DNA of 48,166 nt from Gammaproteobacteria bacterium (lineage in GTDB: Bacteria; Pseudomonadota; Gammaproteobacteria; Pseudomonadales; Cellvibrionaceae). Made by a program: the position numbers and the translations under genes. Location of the stretch: assembly GCA_021151625.1 (NCBI GenBank), contig JAGKWY010000012.1, positions 1-48,166 of the forward strand. The letters run 5' to 3'. The notes below the pieces were generated by a model that saw only the letters and a program-made list of their open reading frames with translations, was not told the DNA's origin and searched no databases. Shown one piece after another: positions 25,258 to 33,407 of the stretch (position 1 is the stretch's first letter; the number at the start of each line of letters is the position of its first letter).

Positions 25258-26718
25258 ATAAAACCCAACCCGCAAATCGCGCTGTCTTTCCAAAAATTTT
25301 CCGGCGCGTTGGCCAGTCATTTTTTTATTTTGGTAACTCAATACACCATTCACCCATACCGAGTGAATGCCTTCCGCCAATTGCTGTGGCTGCGCAAAGG
25401 TAGCGGAATCTTTTACTTGTGCAGCATCAAACAAAACCAGATCTGCCGCTGCGCCTACCGCGATGCGACCGCGATCTTCCAAACCAAAACGATCAGCTGA
25501 CATGCGTGTCATTTTGCGCACCGCTTCAGGCAAACTGAATAATTTCAAATCGCGGCTGTAATGCCCGAGCACGCGCGGAAACGCGCCCCACAAACGCGGA
25601 TGCGGCAACGGGTCTACCGGCAATCCATCGGAGCCAACCATCGTCAATGGATGCGCGAGAATTTTTTGCACATCCTGCTCACTCATACCGTGGTACACAG
25701 CACCGGCCGGTTGTAATTTTTTGGCAGCATCCAGCAAACTCATATTCCACTCACCGGCAATCTCGGCGAGTTTTTTTCCGCCTTGCTCAGGATGTGGCTC
25801 ACTCCAGGTAATCACAATATCGAAGTCGCTGGTGACTTGTTGCAAATCCAGCGTCGATGAACTTGCATTGTAAGGATAACAATCGCAACCAACAGGATGA
25901 TTGCTGGCCGCCGCTTCCATTTTTTGCAGCACTTCGCCGCTGCGCCCCCAGTTACCCGCACCTGCACATTTCAAATGCGACACAATGACTGGCGCTTTTG
26001 CTTTTTCACCAATTTCAAACGCCTCATCCAGCGCCGCTAAAATTTCATTAAATTCGGTGCGCAAATGTGTGGTGTAAACCGCACCAAATTCATTGAGCAC
26101 TTGCGCCAGATTTTTAACTTCATCGGTTGTGGCAGAAAACGCCGAAGCGTAGGCAAGACCAGAAGACAAACCCAGGGCACCTTCTTGCAAACTTTCACGC
26201 AATTGCACACGCATCTGTGCAATTTCATCGGCATTGGCAGTGCGATCCAATCTATCCATATGATTATTGCGCAACGCAGTATGGCCAATAAGCGCGGCAA
26301 CATTTACCGCCGGTTGGGTTTTATTGACGGCCGCTTTGTAACTGGCAAAATCGGCATATTGAAAATCGTCTGCAGTGCCCAACAAATTCATTGGATCAGG
26401 TAATTCAGTTTTTAAACTGACCGGGCTGGCACTAATGCCACAATTGCCCACAATAACCGTGGTAATACCCTGGGAAATTTTTGGCAGCATGTCCGGTGCG
26501 CGAATCACTTGCAAATCATCGTGCGTATGCACATCAATAAAACCCGGCGCGAGAACCAAGCCCTGTGCATCCAGCGTTACCAAACTATCTGCATTTTCCA
26601 GCGATCCAAGCGCGGCAATTTTTCCCGCGTGAATGGCAATGTCCGCACTCATCGCTGGCTCACCCGAGCCATCGATAATCTGAGCGTTGCGAATAATCAA
26701 ATCAAACTTCACTGCCAT
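25255..26718 (-). CDS. N-acyl-D-amino-acid deacylase (D-aminoacylase family)
   Basis: A 487-residue amidohydrolase. APGFIDVHTHDD has the H-x-H zinc pair. GNCGIS has the Cys that is a metal ligand in D-aminoacylases. VSHLKCAG and GSDGLPVDPLPHPR complete the site. The family cleaves N-acyl groups from D-amino acids, giving D-amino acid and carboxylate. There is no signal peptide, so it acts in the cytoplasm after uptake, perhaps by the GntP permease of the same operon. AGGA is close to the ATG (three bases), a tight spacing. Its C-terminus runs into a palindromic repeat that provides the stop codon. It is normal length for the family, so function is probably kept. Confidence 0.92.
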   Translation of the reverse strand: MAVKFDLIIRNAQIIDGSGEPAMSADIAIHAGKIAALGSLENADSLVTLDAQGLVLAPGFIDVHTHDDLQVIRAPDMLPKISQGITTVIVGNCGISASPVSLKTELPDPMNLLGTADDFQYADFASYKAAVNKTQPAVNVAALIGHTALRNNHMDRLDRTANADEIAQMRVQLRESLQEGALGLSSGLAYASAFSATTDEVKNLAQVLNEFGAVYTTHLRTEFNEILAALDEAFEIGEKAKAPVIVSHLKCAGAGNWGRSGEVLQKMEAAASNHPVGCDCYPYNASSSTLDLQQVTSDFDIVITWSEPHPEQGGKKLAEIAGEWNMSLLDAAKKLQPAGAVYHGMSEQDVQKILAHPLTMVGSDGLPVDPLPHPRLWGAFPRVLGHYSRDLKLFSLPEAVRKMTRMSADRFGLEDRGRIAVGAAADLVLFDAAQVKDSATFAQPQQLAEGIHSVWVNGVLSYQNKKMTGQRAGKFLERQRDLRVGFY

Positions 26719-26747
26719 TCATCCTGCAATATTGTTGTTTACAAACA

Positions 26748-27620
26748 TTAATCGCCCAGCGGCAGACGATTGTCGCCACCGCGATATTCATCGAGTGCAA
26801 ATTTCACCCGGCGCAACAATTCCTTGCTTTCGGTTTTGCGTGCTAACGCCAACTCGGTGGCCAGTATGTCGATCGCCAACAACATACCGTAACGGGATGC
26901 CGATGGTTTGTAGATAAAATCCGTTTCTTCAGTCACTAGCGGAATGACTATATCGGCCTTTTGTGCGAGCGGCGAATTCTGTGCTGAGAGTACAATTAAT
27001 TTTGCGCCGTACTCGCGCGCAATATCGGCCACTTCCAGCAACTCGGGGGTAACACCGGTCACCGATAGCAATACCAATACATCTTTTTCGGTCAGGGTTG
27101 CCGCAAACATGCGCAGCAACACTGGATCGTGATAAGCCGTCACACCTATGCCCAAACGCGCAATACGAAATTGCACTTCTTCCGACAACATAGTGGATGC
27201 ACCGCCCATACCGCCGATATAGATTAGCCGTGCGCTGTTGAGCAGATTGGCAGCAGCACGAAAATCTGCCTCTACAAAACGCGCCAGATTTGCGCGCAAA
27301 GTCGATTCAATTTCACTACAAATTTGTGCATAAAAAGCACTTTCTTCCACCGCTGGAAGCTCCGCCAGAAAGCGGGTTCCCACAGCGCTGGCCTGCGCCA
27401 GTTTTAATTTCAAATCGCGAATATCTTCGCAGCCTACTGATTTGGCGAAACGCGAAATAGTAGCAATACTTACACTCGCTTTGGTGGCCAACTGGTCAAT
27501 GCTGGCGCTTGCTGCAAAGGCGATATCTTCCAGAATGGCATCGGCAACTTTTTGTTCCGTCACCGAAAGGCGATCGCGACTGGCGCGAATGTGATAAACA
27601 ATATCGAATAATGCAGTCAT
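26748..27620 (-). CDS. RpiR-family transcriptional regulator
   Basis: A 290-residue regulator with an N-terminal HTH_6 domain (about 1-77, IDQLATKASVSIATISRFAK) and a SIS sugar-phosphate-binding domain (about 125-255, LIYIGGMGGASTMLSEEVQF). RpiR proteins sense phosphosugars such as N-acetylhexosamine or MurNAc phosphates. It lies inside the operon between permease and deacylase, so it likely controls this operon, and its ligand probably reflects hexosaminidase products. There is a 195-base gap to the permease gene. Confidence 0.92.
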   Translation of the reverse strand: MTALFDIVYHIRASRDRLSVTEQKVADAILEDIAFAASASIDQLATKASVSIATISRFAKSVGCEDIRDLKLKLAQASAVGTRFLAELPAVEESAFYAQICSEIESTLRANLARFVEADFRAAANLLNSARLIYIGGMGGASTMLSEEVQFRIARLGIGVTAYHDPVLLRMFAATLTEKDVLVLLSVTGVTPELLEVADIAREYGAKLIVLSAQNSPLAQKADIVIPLVTEETDFIYKPSASRYGMLLAIDILATELALARKTESKELLRRVKFALDEYRGGDNRLPLGD

Positions 27621-27804
27621 GAATTTTTCCCGTGTTAATCGCTGCCGAGAGCAGTCGTATTAACTATTTGCGCGTTATTTTTTAACGCTTAATTGTTATT
27701 TGTGCTTAATTGCTATTCGCGTTCAATACTTGCTTTGCGCTTTTAGTTTTTCGCGTTAACTCTTTTAGCTTGTCCTTTTAGATTGTCCTTTTAGCTTCTT
27801 TGTT

Positions 27805-27828
27805 AACCCTTCTTGTTAAAGAAGGGTT
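27805..27828 (-). terminator. Hairpin over the permease stop codon
   Basis: Inverted repeat AACCCTTCTT and AAGAAGGGTT with a four-base loop that includes the GntP stop. No T run follows on the minus strand, so it may act in mRNA stability or partial termination. Between it and the RpiR gene lie small direct repeats (TTGTCCTTTTAG twice). Confidence 0.55.
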
Positions 27829-29195
27829 GCCAGAAGTGAAACAAAACCAAAAGCAACCAGCGATATTATGGTTTCCAACACCGTCCAGGTTTTTAAGGTC
27901 TGGGTGACGGTCATATTGAAATATTCTTTAATCAGCCAGAAACCGCCATCGTTCACGTGCGACAAAATTAATGACCCTGCGCCGGTAGCAATTACCAATA
28001 ATTCGGGGTGAGGATAATTGGCTGCCATGGCGATCGGAGCAACAATACCTGCCGCCGTACTCATAGCAACGGTCGCAGAACCAGTTGCGATGCGCATTAA
28101 CGCGGCGACCAGCCAGCCCATTGCCAGAGGCGTTAATTCCATACCCGCTGACACAGTAACAATTTCTTTGGCGATACCCGCTTCCACTAAAATGCGATTG
28201 AGCCCGCCACCGGCACCAACTAGCAAAGTAATTCCCGCTGTGGGCGCTAAACATTCGTGGCTGAATTTCAAAATCGAATCACGATTAAAACCGCGCGCCA
28301 ATCCCAGGGTATAAAAACTCACTAATGTCGCAATTAACAAAGCCACTACTGAATTGCCGACAAACGTTAAAAACTCATTTAATCCTGTTCCAGGTGCAGC
28401 AATTTGATTCGCCCAGCCGCCCAGCAACATCAATACAACCGGCAACATAATGGTGGCGAGGGTAATTCCAAACCCCGGTAACTCACGCTGCTGATCGGCA
28501 TGAATAAATTCATGCTGCTCTTTGTTAATGAACTCACGTTCAAGGGGATTCACCGCCGGCAATTGAATACGCGGTGCAATCCATTTGGCGAAAATCGGGC
28601 CGGCAATAATTGCTGTGGGAATACCCACCACTAACGCATAAAAAATTGTGCGACCAACATTCGCCTGATACTCACCCACTGCAATCATTGCGGCTGGATG
28701 TGGCGGCACCAAGCCATGCACTACCGATAAACCTGCCACCATCGGCAAGCCCACTAACAACATCGAAGTTCCGGTGCGACGCGCGACGTTAAAAGCAATC
28801 GGAATCAGCAGTACAAATCCAACTTCAAAAAAAATCGGCAGCCCTACCAGAAACGCAACAAACACCATCGCCCAGTGCACATTTTTTTCGCCAAACCAGC
28901 GAATTAATGTGCGTGCAATTTGTTCGGCACCGCCCGACTCGGCCATCATTTTTCCGAGCATGGTGCCCAGCGCAACCACTAACGCAATATGCCCCAGGGT
29001 TTTGCCCACTCCGGCTTCGTATACAAACACCACATCTTTAGCGGGGATTCCCGCCATCAATCCCAAACCCAGTGACACTAGCGTGAGCGTGATAAACGGA
29101 TTCAAGCGGTAGCGAGCGATCAATAAAATCAGCGCAATAATGCTGATCAGCGCGTACACCAACAACCAATGACCGGGGCTCAATAAAGCTTCCAC
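27816..29195 (-). CDS. GntP-family permease
   Basis: A 459-residue polytopic inner-membrane transporter with about 12 hydrophobic helices. Typical GntP segments are VFVYEAGVGKTLGHIALVVA, LPIFFEVGFVLLIPIAF and SHVNDGGFWLIKEYFNM. The family imports gluconate, related sugar acids, and in some branches D-serine; the operon context favours an acylated or free D-amino acid here. The start is a GTG with AGGGA five bases upstream, 9 bases after the dehydratase stop. Confidence 0.92.
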   Translation of the reverse strand: MEALLSPGHWLLVYALISIIALILLIARYRLNPFITLTLVSLGLGLMAGIPAKDVVFVYEAGVGKTLGHIALVVALGTMLGKMMAESGGAEQIARTLIRWFGEKNVHWAMVFVAFLVGLPIFFEVGFVLLIPIAFNVARRTGTSMLLVGLPMVAGLSVVHGLVPPHPAAMIAVGEYQANVGRTIFYALVVGIPTAIIAGPIFAKWIAPRIQLPAVNPLEREFINKEQHEFIHADQQRELPGFGITLATIMLPVVLMLLGGWANQIAAPGTGLNEFLTFVGNSVVALLIATLVSFYTLGLARGFNRDSILKFSHECLAPTAGITLLVGAGGGLNRILVEAGIAKEIVTVSAGMELTPLAMGWLVAALMRIATGSATVAMSTAAGIVAPIAMAANYPHPELLVIATGAGSLILSHVNDGGFWLIKEYFNMTVTQTLKTWTVLETIISLVAFGFVSLLATLL

Positions 29196-29204
29196 AACAA
29201 TCCC

Positions 29205-30512
29205 TTAAAAAAACGTTTCTACGGCGTCGACCACCGCGTATTTATCGTTAACCACCAGCAGTTGCCGCCATTTGTCGAAGGTCAGGCAGGGGTGGGAAAT
29301 ATCCAGCACCAGCATGTCGCCCACCGCGAGATCATCGCCGGCAGCAATTTGCATAAAGGCATGCTGATCCATCATGGCAGTGAGCTTCCACTCAGCGGAT
29401 GCAGCAGCGGGTGCACTATCGCGACCGGGACGAAAATGGAATGCGGGAATCGGCAGGCCAGCATCGAAGGCGGCATCGCGTTTACCCAAGCCGAGGATGG
29501 CAAGGCCGGGTTCGGGGATCGAAAGTACGTAGGCCCAGAGTTGCAAGGCGGGCAGTAGGCTGGTTTGCATCTCGCGCGCCACCGGGTTGCTGGCGTGGAT
29601 ACGGGTTTCAGCTGCCTTGTAGATACCCACGTCATGGGTGAGGTAACAACCGGGGCGCAGGACTATATCGAGCGGGCGCGCCATCTGGTCACCGCTCCAG
29701 GCCTTATCCAGGCCGGTCCACTCTTCCGCCACCAAATCAAACCAGGCCGAGCCCGCACCGGTCAGGATTACCCGCTCGCCCTGCAACTGGCCATTGGCTT
29801 CCAGCGTCAGCAACTCACGCACCGCCAGGCGCAGGAACTCGCGAATGGCAGGCTCTTCTTTGAGTACGCCTTCGTAGACCTCTATGCCACACAAGGCGAG
29901 AGATTGAGGGAAACGGGCAATAGCGGCCAGCACCGCATCGCGTGTAGCCGTATCGCGCACACCGGTGCGGCCACCGGCCACTCCCAGCTCCAGCAACAGA
30001 TTCAAACGCTGGCCAGCGGCAGCAAAAAATTCGCCGAGTTGGGCGACATTGGTCGCCGAATCGACAATCACATAGAACTCAAATTCTGGCTTGTGTAACA
30101 GGCGGGAGATAATCGCCATATTGGCTTTGCCAACCAACTGGTTGGCCATAATCACCCGGCGCACACCGAACTCATAGGCGGCTTGCACCTGGGGTGCGGT
30201 TGCCAGGGTAATACCCCAGGCCCCCTCTTCCAACTGGCGATGGAATAAAGCCGGACTCATGGTGGTTTTGCCATGAGGTGCGAGTTTCAGCCCATAGGTA
30301 CTGATAAAAGACTTCATCCACTGCAGGTTGTGCTGCAAACGACTCTCGCTCAGCACCGCGACTGGCAGGCTGACTTCTTCGCGCAACAGATTCCAGCCGA
30401 GCACACCAGCATCAGCTACCAACGGCTGGGTAGTTACATCGCCAAGGCCCTTACCCACCGGGCTAAGCAGTCGGCTTTCAAATGTTTTCTGTAAATTATT
30501 TTCTTTCAACAT
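29205..30512 (-). CDS. D-serine dehydratase/D-threonine aldolase-like PLP enzyme
   Basis: About 435 residues of the alanine-racemase-fold family that includes eukaryotic D-serine dehydratase. KLAPHGKTTMSP carries the PLP Lys. SHPCLTFDKW near the C-terminus has the H-x-C zinc pair of the D-serine dehydratase group. Likely reaction: D-serine or D-threonine to 2-oxoacid and ammonia through an enamine. I start at the ATG at 30512 (GGAAA seven bases upstream); the frame is open for 19 more codons without such a site. It is first in the operon and divergent from the GH19 gene. Confidence 0.88.
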   Translation of the reverse strand: MLKENNLQKTFESRLLSPVGKGLGDVTTQPLVADAGVLGWNLLREEVSLPVAVLSESRLQHNLQWMKSFISTYGLKLAPHGKTTMSPALFHRQLEEGAWGITLATAPQVQAAYEFGVRRVIMANQLVGKANMAIISRLLHKPEFEFYVIVDSATNVAQLGEFFAAAGQRLNLLLELGVAGGRTGVRDTATRDAVLAAIARFPQSLALCGIEVYEGVLKEEPAIREFLRLAVRELLTLEANGQLQGERVILTGAGSAWFDLVAEEWTGLDKAWSGDQMARPLDIVLRPGCYLTHDVGIYKAAETRIHASNPVAREMQTSLLPALQLWAYVLSIPEPGLAILGLGKRDAAFDAGLPIPAFHFRPGRDSAPAAASAEWKLTAMMDQHAFMQIAAGDDLAVGDMLVLDISHPCLTFDKWRQLLVVNDKYAVVDAVETFF

Positions 30513-30889
30513 GGGTGCTTTTCCAACAAAAGCAGAAAAAACGAGCATTTTTGCCAAGGCTACCATCAAAAATGCGCCATGAGAAGAAAATTATTTACAC
30601 GAACATGGCATTTAAACCGGTCTTTATGAAAGTTTTTTGAAGGTTTTGTAAAAAATTTTCATCATTAAAAACCGTTTACTTGCCTGTGAATCAGTGGGTG
30701 CGTTATCGCGCCAGATCCAAAAGTCGAACCAGGGTTCGATTTTCGGCAGTCTGGTGGCAGTTAAGCGCATCCTCAAACTGGGACTGGCAATCGCTTATTG
30801 GTTGTTTGATGATCAGCCCGGCCGCAAACACTCCAACCTAATAATTTCGTGTGGCGCCCAACCCCATCAACCCAGCGAGGACAATAACA
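30513..30889. promoter_or_regulatory. Divergent control region with a TCGAACC palindrome
   Basis: 377 bases between the divergent dehydratase and GH19 genes; it should hold promoters for both. At 30724-30739 there is a perfect palindrome, TCGAACC-AG-GGTTCGA, a plausible operator. GTCGAAC also occurs twice before the small gene at 13485. I see no small gene. Confidence 0.5.
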
Positions 30890-32305
30890 ATGCGCACCTT
30901 GTTTCCCCCTGTTCGACACTGGCTAAGCCTGCTCGGCGCAAGCTTAGCCCTCGGTACCCTGGCGCTTCCCACTCAGGCAGTGGTTTACCAGGCCGAGAGT
31001 TACACCAACTTTTACGACACCACCCCCGGCAATAGCGGCGGTGCCTTTCGCAATGACGCGGTCGATATAGAAACCACCACCGATAGCGGCGGCGGCTACA
31101 ACGTCGGCTGGATCGAGCCCAATGAATGGCTGGTCTATGGCGGCCTGAGCATCCCGGCGACCGGCAGCTATATCGTCCGCATGCGCGTCGCCAGCCCATC
31201 CGGCGCAACAGCAGCCGTGGATTTGAATGGGGGCACAATCCCTTTGGGCGATTTTGCCATTCCCGCTACCGGTGGCTGGCAGAGCTGGACCACCGTTACC
31301 CGCACAGTGAACATCAGTGCCGGCACCTACAACCTGGGGGTATTTGCCAAAACCAGCGGTTGGAACTTTAACTGGATTGAGGTGGTACCCAATGGCGGTA
31401 CCAGCGGCCTGGTGACCGTTTATGAGCACTGCAACTATGGTGGCTGGGCGGCTGGCTATAACACCGGGTCTTATGACGGCAATGTGATGACCTCGCTGGG
31501 GGCGCGCAATGATGCCATCTCCTCGGTGCGCGTAGCGGCAGGTTACGAAGCAGTACTCTATGAAAACTGGGATTTCAGCGGCGCGTCAGTGGTAGTGACG
31601 GGCGATAACACTTGCCTGAGCAATTTTAACGATCGCGCCTCCTCGTTAATCGTACGCCCCGCGACCAACACTGGCACCGGTTTTGGGGCGATAGTGAGCG
31701 AAGCCCAGTTCAACCAGATGTTCCCCGGTCGCAATGGTTTCTACACCTACGCGGGTTTGGTCGCTGCCGCCAAAACCTACCCCGCCTTTGCAGGTACCGG
31801 CGACCTGGCTGCGAAAAAGCGTGAAGCCGCTGCCGCACTGGCCAACTTCTCCCATGAGACCGGTGGCCTGGTGTATGTGACTGAAATTGCCAAGGGTGAA
31901 TACTGCGGCGATTGGGATGGCAACCCGGCCACCTGCCCCTGCGCGCCCGGCAAACGCTACTACGGACGCGGCCCCATCCAACTCAGTTGGAACGGCAACT
32001 ACTGCGCAGCCGGAGCAGCACTGGGTCTGGATTTGCGTGCAAACCCGGACCTGGTTGAGCAAAACCCGACCGTCGCCTGGCAGACTGCACTCTGGTTCTG
32101 GATGACGCAAGCCGGCGCTGGTTATCGCCCGGCGCACGACTCCATGGTGGGCGGATTTGGCTTTGGCGAAACCATTCGCACCATCAACGGCTCGCTTGAG
32201 TGCAATGGCGGCAACCCGGCGCAAGTGCAGAGCCGCATTAACGAATACCAGCGCTTCCTGAATATTCTGGGCACTACCGCAGGGCCGGGAAATATCGGTT
32301 GCTAA
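30890..32305 (+). CDS. Secreted GH19 chitinase with CBM6 and beta/gamma-crystallin domains
   Basis: From the ATG at 30890 the protein has 471 residues; GAGGA lies eight bases upstream. The frame begins at a GTG 13 codons earlier but without a ribosome site. Residues 1-30 are a signal peptide. A CBM6 covers 31-165 (TDSGGGYNVGWIEPNEW). A beta/gamma-crystallin-like domain covers about 174-256 (VTVYEHCNYGG, YEAVLYENWDFSG). A GH19 domain covers 263-471, with Glu323 in ANFSHETGG as proposed acid and GRGPIQLSWNGNY as the substrate-site motif. It cleaves chitin with inversion. This gene is richer in G+C than most of the window. The crystallin domain is an unusual partner and may bind calcium or carbohydrate. 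Confidence 0.94.
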   Translation: MRTLFPPVRHWLSLLGASLALGTLALPTQAVVYQAESYTNFYDTTPGNSGGAFRNDAVDIETTTDSGGGYNVGWIEPNEWLVYGGLSIPATGSYIVRMRVASPSGATAAVDLNGGTIPLGDFAIPATGGWQSWTTVTRTVNISAGTYNLGVFAKTSGWNFNWIEVVPNGGTSGLVTVYEHCNYGGWAAGYNTGSYDGNVMTSLGARNDAISSVRVAAGYEAVLYENWDFSGASVVVTGDNTCLSNFNDRASSLIVRPATNTGTGFGAIVSEAQFNQMFPGRNGFYTYAGLVAAAKTYPAFAGTGDLAAKKREAAAALANFSHETGGLVYVTEIAKGEYCGDWDGNPATCPCAPGKRYYGRGPIQLSWNGNYCAAGAALGLDLRANPDLVEQNPTVAWQTALWFWMTQAGAGYRPAHDSMVGGFGFGETIRTINGSLECNGGNPAQVQSRINEYQRFLNILGTTAGPGNIGC

Positions 32306-32322
32306 AAATAGCAAAAGACATG

Positions 32323-32356
32323 AAATACGCCGCGATTTATTTGCGGCGTATTTTTT
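32323..32356 (+). terminator. Terminator of the GH19 gene
   Basis: Stem AAATACGCCGC and GCGGCGTATTT with a nine-base loop and a T run, about 18 bases past the stop. The rest of the gap to 32628 is A+T-rich and holds the sigma-54 promoter listed next. Confidence 0.92.
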
Positions 32357-32541
32357 GTGAATTAATCTGAATTAAAAAGTTATTCCACTCCGCTAATCCA
32401 ATATTAATTCACTAGCCACATAAAAATTTATTTCTACAAGTTAAAAAATCGCATTAAAAAATAGAGAATTTTTTGTAATCCCTACAGAGAAAAATAGAAA
32501 AGTGACCAATTAACTGCCATTTATAGGCGCTTTTTTGCTGC

Positions 32542-32557
32542 TGGCACGGATAGTGCA
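32542..32557 (+). promoter_or_regulatory. Sigma-54 promoter of the DUF2383 gene
   Basis: TGGCACGGATAGTGCA has the -24 GG and -12 GC with exactly ten bases between, and the full TGGCAC half. It lies about 70 bases before the start codon. No enhancer-binding protein gene is in view. Confidence 0.65.
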
Positions 32558-32627
32558 ATTTCTTCCATGACAATTATGTTTACTAAAACATAATCCATTA
32601 ATGACTTGTTGATAATGGAGAAACATC

Positions 32628-33068
32628 ATGGCAAACAATGAAATTTCTGCAATTCGCGATCTCATTAAAGTGTTGAATGATGGGGTCAATTTTTACACCG
32701 ACGCCAAGCTGGAGCTCAAAGGTTCCGGTTATGAAACACTGTTTCAGGAAATGATTGATGTGCGTCAAAATGCACTGGTGCGTTTACAGCCCTTGCTCTA
32801 CGCCCGCGAAGGCGATGTAGAAGACGGGCAAACCATTGAAGGCTCACTGCGCAAAGCCTATACCGAACTACTGGCCAAAATTAAATCCAGCAAATCCAAA
32901 ACCTATATTGTGCAGTTGGAAGAACTGGAAGATCGCACCCTGGCATTTGTTAAAAAAGCGCAGCAGGAGGTTGTTTCGGTCGATTTCACTATCGCCGTCA
33001 ACTACATACTGATCTCCATGCAAGAGTGCCACCACCGCATGCGTTCGATAAAACGCAATGTAGCTTAA
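32628..33068 (+). CDS. DUF2383/PA2169-family four-helix-bundle protein
   Basis: A 146-residue helical protein of the PA2169 (DUF2383) group, a ferritin-like bundle: AIRDLIKVLNDGVNFYTDAK, then FQEMIDVRQNALVRLQPLL, then SMQECHHRMRSI. Members are often stress-induced; the biochemical role is not established. It has GGAG seven bases before the ATG. It is monocistronic: a sigma-54 promoter is upstream and two hairpins follow. Sigma-54 control suggests response to nitrogen, envelope or redox state, but this is inference. Confidence 0.85.
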   Translation: MANNEISAIRDLIKVLNDGVNFYTDAKLELKGSGYETLFQEMIDVRQNALVRLQPLLYAREGDVEDGQTIEGSLRKAYTELLAKIKSSKSKTYIVQLEELEDRTLAFVKKAQQEVVSVDFTIAVNYILISMQECHHRMRSIKRNVA

Positions 33069-33081
33069 CCGCACAAGCCCC

Positions 33082-33103
33082 TGTCTCAGTTATCACTGAG
33101 ACA
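33082..33103 (+). terminator. First hairpin after the DUF2383 gene
   Basis: Perfect stem TGTCTCAGT and ACTGAGACA with a four-base loop, 14 bases past the stop. No T run. Confidence 0.6.
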
Positions 33104-33114
33104 CACTAGCCAAC

Positions 33115-33150
33115 AACAAAGGCTGCTTAAACCTTTACGCAGCCTTTGTT
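33115..33150 (+). terminator. Terminator of the DUF2383 gene
   Basis: Twelve-base perfect stem AACAAAGGCTGC and GCAGCCTTTGTT with a 12-base loop; weakly T-rich tail. Confidence 0.75.
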
Positions 33151-33179
33151 ATTGGCTCTGCTGTCGACTGGCCTTTTCT

Positions 33180-33262
33180 ATTGTTTGATTCCTTCTATTG
33201 CCTGTTCCTTTCTATCGATTGATCCTTCCATCAATAGGTTCTTCCATCAATAGGTCCTTTCT
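33180..33262. repeat. Short degenerate tandem repeats
   Basis: CTTCCATCAATAGGT occurs at 33225-33239 and 33241-33255, with weaker copies before them built on TTCCTTTCTAT and GATTGAT. Sixteen-base period. No coding sense is seen. Confidence 0.65.
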
Positions 33263-33321
33263 TGCAATTGGCCCATTCTCTTTATCGATCAAAGGACAAA
33301 GAAAATATTTTTTTGGTTGCC

Positions 33322-33351
33322 GGGAATAAAATAATCGACTCCTCCGTTAAC
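33322..33351 (+). promoter_or_regulatory. ECF-type promoter of the STID-repeat protein gene
   Basis: GGGAATAAAA and CGTTAAC, 13 bases apart, followed by GG-TTACA. The same two blocks precede the ECF sigma gene at 36966-36994 with a one-base shorter spacer. About 57 bases separate it from the start codon. Confidence 0.7.
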
Positions 33352-33407
33352 AGGTTACAAGCCAGGATTTTCGGCTTGCCCTAAACCTGAACCGAGAGGA
33401 TTACACC

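Noticed and set aside
30944..32314. Long minus-strand frames across the GH19 gene
   Set aside because: They result from high G+C codon use of the GH19 gene; they have no recognisable domains.
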